DNA of 64,000 nucleotides, from contig CM059585.1 in NCBI GenBank assembly GCA_030407085.1, positions 109,791,501 through 109,855,500 on the forward strand. Reading direction: 5' to 3'. A program made the position numbers and the translations under genes. This DNA comes from Trichopria drosophilae. Lineage: Eukaryota; Arthropoda; Insecta; Hymenoptera; Diapriidae. The first letter of the stretch is position 1, and every line of letters begins with the position of its first letter. The notes below the pieces were generated by a model, which ran no database searches, had not been told where the DNA came from, and was given only the letters and a program-made list of their open reading frames with translations. Below are positions 1 to 37,919 of the stretch, piece by piece.

Positions 1-301
1 GGCGGATTCCATATGGTCGACCAAAATGTAAAAATTACCTGATCGAGATTAAACTGGGAACTAGGGGGGGTTTTAGGTCGCTGTTTACGAATCTGTACGC
101 AGATTTTGAAAATTCAAAATGACGGAGACAATATGGCCGATCAAAAATATAAAAAATTTCCTGATAGGCGACCCTACAAACCTACAAGACCCAATTTCAA
201 GTGCCTTATTACATTTTAGCTCGACATTTTGAATTTTCCAGAGTATCGAGTATCCAGTTTCGTGAAAAATGGTTCATCAGACAAATGTGTGCCGGAAAGG
301 A
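1..301. mobile_element. Right end of a TTAA (piggyBac-type) element, cut by the window start
   Basis: The element ends in GCCGGAAAGGA followed by TTAA at 302-305. The last 40 bp resemble the right ends of the piggyBac-like element at 25557 and the MITE at 48603: a shared 'ggttcatcag' block, an A-rich stretch, then GCCG(C/G)AAAGG. It contains one full and one partial copy of the roughly 120-bp module (GAATCTG block near 90, ATGGC cores near 119-135). Only the right end is visible, so total length and coding content are unknown. Confidence 0.7.
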
Positions 302-305
302 TTAA

Positions 306-2860
306 GAAATTTCACAGAAAAAAACTTTTTTTTTGGACCCCAACGAAACGAATTTTAATCATCGACAATCAATTAAAAATACGTGTTACAAAATTTCTTA
401 GATTCTCAACATCCTAAGTTGCTCAGTAAAAATATCACACGTTTTTCATTTTTGTAATATAATTTCAAATCTTTCAATGTATCTGTTGAGGAAAATAAAA
501 GAACGTGCACAGAATACTGAAAATCGAATATCGCGAACCGGCTCTTTATCTCTGACATTATTTAGCAGCGCAAAAAATGTAAACGGCAACGGTGAAAGTC
601 CACGCGTCAGGTGCTGTCGAAAAATCTGCCCAGTCAAATACTCGAGGATTTTATATTCGAGAAAACACCAGCTGCCATTAGATAACAAAAGAACCGTGCA
701 TACAACGTTTCACCCATTTTGAGTAATTACCGAGAATTACACAATTAATCGGGACGTTGCACAATTATCCGCGATAATGATAAACCGACTCGTCTCGAGC
801 GAACAATTCGGTCGGCGTTTATAAAACTTTTTATCGTTTCCCTCAGATATTATTTATGCACTTGCAGATTCGATAATTAATTTTCCTGATTAAGTACGCG
901 GTTTACGCTTCGAAGCCCTAGGTCCCGAGGATGGTAAGATACCTAAATACGTATAAATTAACGAAAATGAAACGCCGACAATAACAAAAATAAGTTAACC
1001 CCGAGGAAAATCGTGTTAAGGTCTCTCGTAGAGAGCATTCTGAATTTTTCACTTCAATAATTCAAAACCTGAATAATATAAAATCGATATTTCTGGTTGA
1101 GAGTAACAAATATGTATGTTTAATCTCAGTTTTATGAGCGAAAATTGAGTACGAAATTCGTACCTTCGAAAGAGAAAATATGACAAAAAGTAGCCAGGCA
1201 TTTTTTTAATTGTATTTTTGGTTAATTCGATTACAAAATAGCTAGTTGAGAGATAAAGAAAATCATATAGAATTATAATTTCTTGTTGGTGTACGCAATC
1301 GGAAGAATTCTTATGTATCGAAAGGAAATGCATTTATATAGCGGGCGCGGAAAGCTGTGGCGGCACCACTGCGACAGTCACGATTGCGACTAGCGGCGAC
1401 ATCAAGAACTTTTCGAAAATTTTAGAATGGTTTAAATACGACAATCTTGTCTTTTTATCAAAATATGTCCACTTCGACGTTTAATTTTCATTTTTTAATT
1501 AATATCATCCATTAACTTGAAATATTGTTTATTTGTGTTGCTTTTTAGGTACTTTGAATTTCAGTTGTTTTAAATAATTTTTAACGTCATCGACATAATT
1601 TCATTTTACTAAATTCTTTAACATTAAATTAATTTTTATTTATCAATATAAAATTTTACTGTACTTATAATTTTTGTTATTTACCTCCAAACATTACCGC
1701 ATCCAGCAATTGAATTTATAATAAACATTTTATTAGTTTTCTTGATTCATTTAAATGTGCAGCAATGAATATTCAATCCTATTAACTTCTTATTCCTTTA
1801 CGAAACGAAATTGATTATTGAGCATAAAACATTTTCACGGTTTGTTCCACTTCTTACTAATTAAGGACAGTTGCAATTTATCTCAATAAAATATTGCGAG
1901 TAAACATATTTTTAAAAATTGGCAGAACGTTTATTCGCAATTTTGACATACATTTTCTTGGAATCTTATTAAAATTATTACAGCGCCGTGGTGATATTTA
2001 TGTCGAATATTTTTAGCTTTGTATTCACTGTTAATGATGAAATATTTCCAAAAAACCTTAATAAGCCGATAATAAACAATTAATGTTTTCTGGTGTTTAT
2101 TATAAAAAGTTTAATATTGAGTAATCCACAAGACTGAATTTTTAATCCAAAATTAGAAAGTAATTAAAAATGGTTGGATAACACGAAATTAATATTTATT
2201 CAGAATTTCTTTATTTAGAAAAATCTATGTACAAAATAGAAAAAAGTCTTATGTACTTGGTGTATTCACTAAAAAAGATCTGTTCAGGAAGTTCTGAACG
2301 GAATAGTAAAATTTATTATACATTTTTTTCAGTAATAAGGTTTTTTTAGTTTTACTTATTATCATATTACCCAACTGTTATATTATCATTTTTTATATAA
2401 AAAATATCAGGTCAAAAACAACTAAAAACTGGCCGCAAAAAACATTCAATTTATATTTATGACAATGTCTCAAATATTTAATTTGCAAAGAAAACAATAA
2501 TTGTTTTTATTGCTGATCTACTTGTGTAAAAAGCTGTGAATATTATGTTTTTTATGATGTTAAAACGTATAATAATAAAAGTTATTTCTTAAAAAACATT
2601 CTAGGCTCCTGCATAAAGATAATAAGTAAATACCATTTCCTTCTATTATCAAGTCATTTACACATTGATAACGAAATAGCAAGTGAGCATTAGAATAAAA
2701 TCCTTTAGCTTAATTCGCATATGTTGGTTATCCTGAATTTTATTAATATATTATAATTAGATTTTAATGTTTTAATATTATGGAGAGTTTATTTTATTAA
2801 CATTCAAGACGGAATTTAAAAAAAAAGGATTTTTTTTTATTTTTGAAACGAACTCCAAAA
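306..2860. other. AT-rich intergenic stretch, no gene recognised
   Basis: Open frames here (for example 446-722 and 1049-1333) are short and match nothing I know. A moderately GC-rich patch lies at 720-930 and a short GC-rich patch at 1335-1400; both could be unique host sequence. The rest is low-complexity AT-rich DNA. Confidence 0.5.
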
Positions 2861-2866
2861 AAATCG

Positions 2867-2930
2867 ATGCTCCGGGAATTGAACCCTGGAACCTTTCGGT
2901 TGCCGGTCGAATAATCATCCACTTGTTCAA
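2867..2930 (-). repeat. tRNA-derived sequence (SINE head or tRNA pseudogene)
   Basis: On the minus strand there is a pol III B-box match, GGTTCAATTCC (complement of 2875-2885), inside a T-arm-like context, followed by GGAGCATCGA and a run of seven T, which could stop pol III. An A-box-like stretch lies about 45 bp upstream. The 5' acceptor strand that should pair with CCGGAGC is absent, so it is not an intact tRNA gene. Confidence 0.45.
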
Positions 2931-3199
2931 CGAATTTAAACACATTTTTCTTTTCATCAAAGTCAATAGTTTTTGAATATTCGAAGGTCAAACATTTCTT
3001 ACTAAACCTTACTTTATGTTATATCAAAAACTGTTTTTATAAAATTGTGATATGATCTTGAATATGTCAAATACATTACAGCACAACATTCATTATATTT
3101 CAAGTATTCGCTAGGTATTATAGATTTAATCACACAAAATCGAAAGTTTATATTGTTGAGCAACTGAAGACCATTTTCTTAGTAATATTTTGAAAATAT

Positions 3200-3455
3200 A
3201 ATTCGAATCCGAGGTTTAAATCCGCCCATCAAGTCAGGTTTTTATGAAATCATAACCTAAAAGTGCAAAAATGCGCGGTTTTTTGGTATATTTGAGGTTA
3301 TGTTACGTCCCGATAAAAACAAACGCGATTTAACCTAAACTCAAATATAAAACTAAAAAGATATTTTTCTTAGTTTTAGGTTAGGATATCTCAAACACCT
3401 GACCAGATGGACAGATTGTGACCTCGGATTTGAATGATAATCAACAAATTACTTC
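3200..3455. repeat. Imperfect palindrome with TTTGAGGTTA arms
   Basis: The left arm (about 3205-3310) carries 'cccatcaagtcagg' and 'tatatttgaggttatg'. The right arm (about 3345-3450) carries the complements ('aactcaaatat', 'acctgaccagatgg'). The words CATCACGTCAGGA and TTTGAGGTTA recur at 5270-5330 and 5850-5900 and in the 6347-8060 array, so these appear to be diverged members of one palindromic family. Confidence 0.55.
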
Positions 3456-4175
3456 TGAAATAACACTTAGTTTCCCAATAACAATCATAACGTATTATTT
3501 TGCAGATCTGTGTAATGATAGAACGAAAAGAACAGTTATGAACAATAGTAAATGACATCAATGTTAATAGTATACACTAGCGTGATTATAAACGCGAATG
3601 TGACCTTCCCGAGATCAAAAGGTTGGGAGAAGCTCAGAATTGAAAAATCGAATGTCGGCGATTAACCGCGACCCTTCTAGAAACACCTTGAAAATTTTAA
3701 CATTTCGCAATTATTTTGTAGACAATATAAAATGATCGCTAAATATAAACACTTTTTATATTGGTTTAGTCACATAAAAACGCAACAAATTTGTGACAAA
3801 TCTTTTAACAAATTTTATAATCGGTTTTTCCGACGTATTTTTGCTTTTTGATTCATAATATGGCAACAATTTTCGGTCAGACATATTAAATCGGCCATTT
3901 TGAAAAAACAGCAAAAAAGCCAATGTTTGTTTAGTTTTATACATTTATGTTCGAAAATATGTTCTAAATAATATGTGTGTAAACAAAATTATAACTAAAA
4001 AGACGGAGCATCAAATGCTCTGCAACAAAGGTTTAAAAATCGACAAACCAAAAAACAGGTAAGTAAAAAAACCAACATCCATCCGATCAACTGAATAAAT
4101 TACACAAAACACTCTTTTGGTTTATCGGTTTGTTAACCGTTGGTTTTTCAACCCGCCCCCCTAAAATTATCAGTA
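3456..4175. other. Non-coding stretch with a decayed dispersed repeat
   Basis: No gene seen. 3756-3944 is loosely similar to 47690-47820: both have a 'gacgtatttttgc' block, a GATTMATAATATG-like block and a 'catattgaaaccgcyat' type segment. This suggests two old copies of one repeat. The open frame on the minus strand there is a by-product of the repeat. Confidence 0.4.
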
Positions 4176-4437
4176 CATTATTCCCCGTCCTAAGTTATAC
4201 CGCCAAAGTTACATATCTATCCCAAGTTATATATTCGACTTGTCCAAAGTTATACCACTCTCTTCCTCTCCTTCCCCCACCACATTGTCTCACTGAGCCA
4301 CACTCGCTCACGATACACGCATACAGAAGCAGTAATTGCACGGATATAAACCGAGTTACGGATGGGGGGCTATAACTTTGGATAAATTTCCGCCATTTTG
4401 AAAGAACCGACGGTATAACTTAGGATGGGGACTACTG
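4176..4437. mobile_element. Pogo/Tigger-like MITE, CCTAAGTTATA subfamily (copy 1)
   Basis: The element is flanked by TA at 4174-4175 and 4438-4439. The left end is CATTATTCCCCGTCCTAAGT and the right end is ACTTAGGATGGGGACTACTG. The word CCTAAGTTATA or CCAAAGTTATA is iterated four times in the first 85 bp and twice near the right end. TA duplication with CAGTAGTCCCC-type ends matches the pogo/Tigger branch of Tc1/mariner (inference from termini). 262 bp, non-coding. Confidence 0.7.
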
Positions 4438-5149
4438 TAAGTCCATGAAAGAAAGATGGACATGAAAATAATCGGTTTGACGTTAGTCGTTTCAGTTTGC
4501 AACACTATTTTGTGTTTTATCAAGAAGACAAAAATGCGTCAGAAAACGCGCTAAAAACATGATGTCGTTTAGAATAAAGTCAGCGTCTTGATCGCTGATT
4601 ACGAATATTTTAGAAGTTCGTCCATATTTTTGCCACCATCTTGATAAAATGACAAAAAACGTACTTTTCGACATCGCGTGCTGAAAATGCTATTTTCCAA
4701 CTCTTTTGATATTTTTCGGGTGCATTTTCCGTTTGTTCACGTCGAAAAATATCGTTCGGCACATGTGCGAAAATGTTTTTTCAACGGCCTGCAACCCTCA
4801 CATTCGTAGAAAAAAAGTTTACCCACTTGTATCGAAATATACTATTTAAATTTATCATGAAAAAAAATCTGATAAATATTAAATATGTTACCACATCGAT
4901 TCTTTAAGTTTTGCTAATTTAAATTCTAGTTAACCCATGTCGATTGGCCATTTTTCAAAATTCAAAATGGCGAATCCGTGATATCGATCACTTAACCTTT
5001 AAATGTCAAAACTTGTCTCTTGTATAACAGTGTATCAACTATGTATAAAGTTCATATTTCGGGTCGAGCCAATATATACATTTTCCGCCAGTCTACAGGT
5101 TAAATTTAAAACTGCAGGAATACTGATAAAATTGTTTACTGAAGGGTTT
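4438..5149. other. Non-coding stretch
   Basis: No gene recognised. It contains one isolated ATTACGAATATT / GCCACCATCTTG module fragment at about 4590-4645 (minus orientation) and a GATTGGCCATTTTTCAAAAT segment near 4943. Both are decayed members of the window-wide ATGGCGG module family. Confidence 0.4.
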
Positions 5150-6010
5150 TTTTGGGGTCGATGATTACACAGGTCTACAAAAAAGGGGTTCTTGGATGTT
5201 GTTGGGAAGCTGGGTCATTTCCGATGTAATTTTGTGCGTAGAATCCGAACCCGAAGTCAGAATTGGTCCATCACGTCAGGATTTTGAGGTATTTGAGGTT
5301 ATGTACACGAAAAACGCATTATTTAGCTATGTTTGAGGTTACGCACAAGATGCAACAATTTTTGTTGGTCTTCTGTACTATTTGCATCTTTTAGTACTAC
5401 CTTTACCCTTCAAAAGGAGGTTTTATTCGATCACCTACGATTTTTTCTTACAATGTTACGGCCATTTTGAAATTACGAGATATATCCCATTAATGTCATG
5501 GGCATATGATTTAAATACTTTGAGACAGATATGCTTACTGGTATCTTCATTTGAAAATTTGTACTGGTGATATTTGGCGTTGCCAATTACGAATTTGAAG
5601 TCAAGATATTGCAATTTTTAAGTCAAGATGGCGGATTCAAAATGGCTAAATAAACAATAAAGTATAAAAAAGTTATCAAAAAAAAAACAGCCACAATATT
5701 GAAACGTGTTTTTGACGTGAAGAAAAGTCGTAATGGACTTCTGCGTATCTCATATTAAAGACCAAGAGTGGTGCCATATGATCCAACGAACGAAAAAACT
5801 CCCAAAAATGGTGTGTCTTCTCTACATAACCTCAAAAATAGCAAAAAAAACGCGTTTTTCGAGTACATAACCTCAAATATCTCAAAATCCTGACGTGATG
5901 GGCCACTTCTGACTTTGGATTTAGATTTTACTCACAAAATTACGTCAGAATTGACCCACAGCTTCCCAACAACTGAACCATGTTGACCTGTGTTATGCAA
6001 TCGATGTCAA
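5150..6010. repeat. Inverted repeat with two arms of about 190 bp
   Basis: 5150-5345 reappears as its complement at about 5820-6010. Matching landmarks are 'gttgggaagctgggtc' against 'gacccacagcttccca', 'catcacgtcaggattttgag' against 'ctcaaaatcctgacgtgatg', and 'gaggttatgtacacgaaaaa' against 'tttttcgagtacataacctc'. The loop (5350-5820) contains a GATTAC-type module fragment and no gene. Confidence 0.65.
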
Positions 6011-7076
6011 TTTTACAAAATTAAAAATGGCCGCCTTAAAATGACGTTCATGGTAACATGAAAATAATAATCAATTTGGCGAATCTGAGGATCTGAGGAG
6101 GTTCTTTGAGTGTTATCGTAGTTTCATTTTTCAGCGGAAGCCATCTTGAATACGCCATTTTGAATTTTGAAAATCTGACACCGGATTTGTATTCTACGGC
6201 ACCGCAAACCAGTGACAAATTCCAAGTCGGGTCAACATAAAGACCAATTTTTCAACGGGTTAAACAAAATATGTAGATTACGAAATTCTCTAAAAAAAAG
6301 TCTTCGCTGCCTTGTATATTACCCTAACCTCCAATCCTACATTAGTGGACCATAAACAAAATTGTTTCGAGATCATTTGAATCAGACATAGTGGATCTTA
6401 TAGATTTTTGGCCGCTGAAAACGAATCCGTTATTCAATTTGGCCCATCACGTCAGGATTTTATGATATCTGTTCCGAAAAATATTCAAAAATATACTTTT
6501 TGGCAATTTAAGGTTAGGATACTAGAAACCTCTGAAACGTGAGTTAACTTGGACAAAGAATTCGTTTTCTGCGGCCAAAAATCTGTGAGATCCTCCAATT
6601 CTAATTCAAGTTGCGTAAAAAAAAAACTGTTGCGGTCTTATATTACACAGGACCATAATTTTTTTTTGCGAGATAACTTGAATCAGTGGATCCTATAGAT
6701 TTTTGGCCACTGACAACGAATTTGTTACCCAAATTGACCCATCACGACAGGATTTTAATATATCTGTTCCGAAAAATAACCAAAAGTATCGTTTTTGACA
6801 ATTTAAGGTTAGGATATATAAAAACTGAAACGTGAGTTAACTTGGACAAAGAATTCGTGTTCTGCGGCCAAAAATCTGTGAGATCCTCCAATTCTAATTC
6901 AAGTTGGGCAAAAAAAACTGTTGCGGTCTTATATTACACAGGACCATAATTTTTTGTTGTGCGAGATAACTTGATTCAGGATTAGTGGATCCTATAGATT
7001 TTTGGCCACTGACAACGAATTTGTTACCCAAATTAACCCATCACGTCAGGATTTTAAGATATCTGATCCGAAAAAT

Positions 7077-7523
7077 GGTTACCGTCCGAAATCCCCGACG
7101 ACAAAATCCCCTACCACTAAAACACCCGAATTCAAAATCACCTTTCAAAACATCTACTTTTATTACAAGTTACCTCAGTCCATGGTGGACGTATAAAGGT
7201 GTAGCGCTCTCGAGTAGTATAATTTCGGCCAATAAGCGTCCCACCAAAGATCAAGAAAATTGGCGGAAGATTTCACTATCCCGCAGCATAGAAAAGCTAA
7301 CCTACCTAACCTAACTTAACCTAACCTACCTTAACCCAACCTAACCTAATTTAACCTTATAATATATCTTAATTCTAAATACAAAATAAACAATATCAAC
7401 TTTTAATACAGCTTCAATTGTAAATTCAGAGTTTTTTGTGAGAAGGGATTTTGACTTCGGGGATTATTGTACTTGGGGATTTTGACGCGGTGATTTTGTC
7501 GTCGGGGATTTCGAGCGGTCACC
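7077..7523. mobile_element. MULE-like MITE with a perfect 9-bp target duplication
   Basis: CCGAAAAAT occurs at 7068-7076 and again at 7524-7532. The inverted ends are GGTTACCGTCCGAAATCCCC and, read inward from the right, GGTGACCGCTCGAAATCCCC, extending to about 35 bp (GACGACAAAATC follows both). Paralogous array units at 6760 and 6470 read straight through this site, confirming the insertion. A 9-bp duplication with G-starting ends is typical of Mutator-like elements (inference). 447 bp; its core holds the telomere-like block. Confidence 0.8.
7295..7356. repeat. Degenerate (CCTAA)n insect telomere-like repeat
   Basis: About 60 bp of AACCT units (complement of TTAGG) with occasional substitutions, in the middle of the 7077-7523 MITE. 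TTAGG is the common insect telomere repeat. Here it is interstitial and degenerate, so it is probably element cargo or a local expansion, not a chromosome end. Confidence 0.7.
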
Positions 7524-8559
7524 CCGAAAAATAGCCAAAAGCATCCTTTTTGTCAATTTGAGGTTAGGATATGTGAAACATCTGACTTCACGGGTTAAAT
7601 TGGACAAATTTATTTTCAGGGACCAAAAAGCTACAAGATCCAGTACCTCTGATTCAAGTTATCTTCCCCAAAATAGTTATTTTTCGGTACTGAAAGCTGT
7701 AAAAATTCGATTTCGCGGACCGCATTTAGTCCGTATGGGTTATGTTTTTGACAGTGCAGATCCGTGAAATTTCATTTTACGTACTAAAAGTAGGCCGTAA
7801 AATCGGATTTTACGGCTATAGTACCGAAAAATTCTTTTGCGGTCCCGTGTAATTAATAACACAAGACCGCAAAAATTATTTTTTTTGACATAACTTGAAT
7901 CAGAAGTGGAGGATCTTATAGATTTTTGGTTGCTGAAAACGAATTTTTTGCCCAAATGTTTCACATATCCTAAATCTTAAATTGCCAAAAAGTATATTTT
8001 TGAATATTTTTCGGATCAGGTATTTTAAAATATCTGACGTGATGGGCCAAATCGAATGATGACCAACAATTTATAAGATCCTCTATTTTTGATTGAAGTG
8101 ATCTCGAAACAATTTTTTTTTTGAGGTCATGGTGAAAAAAGTGTATCCAAGTTGTTTTGCAGAATATTTCATGTCTGTGTTTTTTATTCAAAATACTTTT
8201 TCGTGTTTGTCTCTCAAGAGAAATTCGCAAAAATACAGAAATATGTCTTTTTTTAATGTTTTCTCAAGATGGAGAATTGTCTGGCATAAAATTGTTATTA
8301 TCGTATTCGTAATCAGGAGGTAAAAATACGTCAAAAAACTTGTTGAAGATGTGGCTCACCTGTTTTTACTAAAATTAGTTAGTCTTTATTAAAAATAGTT
8401 AAAGATGAAAAACTGTATAAAAAGTCTTACCTAAAAGTTCAGTCAACGTTCCACACTCGAAAATCCGAATCTAAAAATAAAATGGAACATCACTGTAAAC
8501 GAAAAAGTATGAACATCACAAAAAACACTATCACCAATCGTAAAAATTCGAAGCAGTTT

Positions 8560-35689
<27,130 letters not shown>

Positions 35690-36621
35690 ACCAATATATT
35701 GTCTGTATATAGACCCATTGAAACGTTATCTCAGATAACGGGCATATGGTTTAACCTAAAATCAGCAACTAAAATAGCGTCCTGTCCCGTATGCGTCCCG
35801 TTAAGACCTTTGATAAAGAGAGAGAGAGATTTATCTACTTAAATTCCTCATCGGCTGGCAGATGGCCACGAGACGCAATGTTTATAAAAGTCGTTACCAC
35901 CGAAGAGAACGATATAGTAGAATGGATTCGAAAACACTTTCTTCATTTTCTTTAAATGCAGAAAATACCGCGCATATACCACATCGTTAAGGACATAGTA
36001 TCTCGTGCAGTTCATAATCGTGACTTCTGCGTAGTGTTTTATCGATAGGTCCATGTTTAATCCCTCGCGAATCGTCGGGAATACCGTGACGACAATTGTT
36101 TGGCGTGGTTCGCCATTTTGGTCGTATTTTTTTTCCCGACGGATCGCCTGAAAATTGTCGATTCGCCCTCGAGCAAAATTCGCGAGACTGAAAAATAGGC
36201 TGGAAGTGTACCATTGTAGCTGATTTACGAGGTGAATTCTGCTGGAAGGTTGATCGTGTTGGTCTTTGCACATGTTTGGAAACGTGGAACGAATCTCTTT
36301 TTTCCTCCGTTCTCGGGATGAAAGGTGGGAACGAAAAAATCGAGTCTGCTGGATCGTGCGCGACGCGAGATCGATTTTCGAAGACGACACGTTTTGTAAA
36401 AACAATCGTGAAACTTATCGCCGCTATATGTAACAGAAAACAAACAAAAACAAATAGTAACAGAACGGATGTAGGATCCGGTGGTTCTTGAATAGATCGA
36501 TAATAACGAATAGTGAACCGAACAATTTGTATGATCGTTAAATGATGTATCTGAAATATTTGAATGCCATTGCCGAGTTGTGCTTATCTTAATAATTTAG
36601 AAAATTTTAATGATTTATTTG

Positions 36622-36643
36622 TATTATTATTATTATTATTATT
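36622..36643. repeat. (ATT)n microsatellite
   Basis: About seven ATT units directly before the TTAA MITE at 36654. Confidence 0.85.
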
Positions 36644-36657
36644 GTTTATAAAGTTAA

Positions 36658-36905
36658 CCCTTTGAAGAGGCGACGGAGAGCGCCATCTTGGTAATCATTT
36701 TCTGGCTAAGTTTTACACTCGTACTTTCATAACAATTGTACATTTAAAATCAATTCTTGATTTCACGATTGTGATTAACTTTTGTATACATTTTTCGGGT
36801 TTTAGGGTTGCTGATTGCGATTTTTCTGTTGAAATGATCAATTCCGATTTCTAATTAATGACCGCGAGGTCGCATATTTACTAGTTATTCGTATACTTCA
36901 AAGGA
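36658..36905. mobile_element. 248-bp TTAA MITE (CCCTTTGAAG ends)
   Basis: TTAA at 36654-36657 and 36906-36909. Ends are CCCTTTGAAG and, inward from the right, TCCTTTGAAG. A GCTGATTGCGAT fragment of the module lies at about 36808. Non-coding. Confidence 0.7.
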
Positions 36906-37311
36906 TTAACTAGAAAGAAGTAAATACGTGTTAGGTAATATTTTATTTTGTCACGTTGCTTTATCACCAAGCCTAAAGGCCTAAATGCACGGAATCTCGT
37001 CAACCTTTGGGCATTACGGTAGCGCTTGAATATAACGGCAAACCTTTCCGCAGTTTTAATACATTACGAGAGACGTACGACGATCACACTCACTTCGTCA
37101 CAGCATTTATTCAATTATTATGTTATGTACAAAACGAAAGCACTTCAGGCTACAAAAGCCGATGAATATTTCTGCGGTTTATTCGCTCCTTTCGTTGATC
37201 GGTAAAAAAATTTTTTATAATATATAAGATGTAAATTGTAAACGTTTTCAACAGCAACGTTCACTTCACATTTCTGTTAAGTGCAGTAAGATTTAACATC
37301 ATGATGTTTTT

Positions 37312-37396
37312 ATAAATTATATTGTAATATGTATTATAATATGTTATATTTTAATATATATTGTATTATAATATATATATGTGTGTGTGTGTGTAT
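37312..37396. repeat. AT-rich then (TG)n microsatellite
   Basis: Iterated TATAATAT words followed by about eight TG units (37380-37394). Confidence 0.85.
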
Positions 37397-37919
37397 CTAA
37401 ACAAGATGCAGTATCGTCCAATGAAAAGTAAATAAAGAATAGTGTTTCGGAAGAGAACTCATTTCGTGTTGTTTAATTCAGCGAGTTGTTATTGATAATA
37501 AAATATATTCATTACAACAAGCAATCAACATTATCGTATATCTTACTTCTTTCATGAAAAATAATCCCGATTTTCATCAATTATATCGTTATGTAGTTTT
37601 TAAATACAGTAGGGTCTCCCTTATTGCATACTGCAGATTTTTCAAAATGGTGGCGGTCTCCCTTATTCTCTACTTCCCATTTACCCCAACTCTTACAATT
37701 AGTGGTCGACGGTCGGCAATGGTTCGACATTCGCTCAGCCGCACAGCTATCCTCAAAGTGTCATAGGTCTGACAAAAATGTAGAGAAAAACGGCTTTCAC
37801 GGCTTTATTTGTATAATTATTTAGCTTCAAAATTTACAAACCGCGAAATCCCAGCTGATCATTTTCTCCAAATATAGGTGATTTACAATTTTTACAGCGA
37901 TTTTTCGTTATTACCGGCG

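Larger units (their letters stand above)
6347..8060. repeat. Tandem array of about 300-bp units, each internally palindromic
   Basis: Units start at GGACCATAA at about 6347, 6650 and 6941 (periods about 303 and 291 bp). A further unit is split by the insertion at 7077-7523 and continues to about 8060. Inside a unit, TATAGATTTTTGGCCGCTGA followed by ACGAAT is answered about 130 bp later by its complement ATTCGTTTTCTGCGGCCAAA, so each unit can fold back. 7540-7700 and 7850-8060 form a further inverted pair centred near 7790. Confidence 0.75.
35690..37436 (+). other. Probable Rab14 3' UTR and downstream region
   Basis: Directly follows the Rab14 stop. Sequence to about 36600 and 36910-37300 lacks the window's repeat families and has higher GC, which fits a long 3' UTR or unique flanking DNA. 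AATAAA at 37431-37436 is a possible poly(A) signal. The 185-codon minus-strand frame at 35848-36405 matches nothing I know and overlaps other open frames, so I do not call it a gene. A short TTAA MITE interrupts the region. Confidence 0.4.

Noticed and set aside
7295..7356. Possible chromosome end
   Set aside because: The telomere-like repeats are short, degenerate, flanked on both sides by continuous sequence and lie inside a MITE.
35848..36405. 185-codon minus-strand frame after Rab14
   Set aside because: It is the longest unassigned frame, but no motif is recognisable, other frames overlap it on the same and opposite strands, and it lies where a Rab14 3' UTR is expected.
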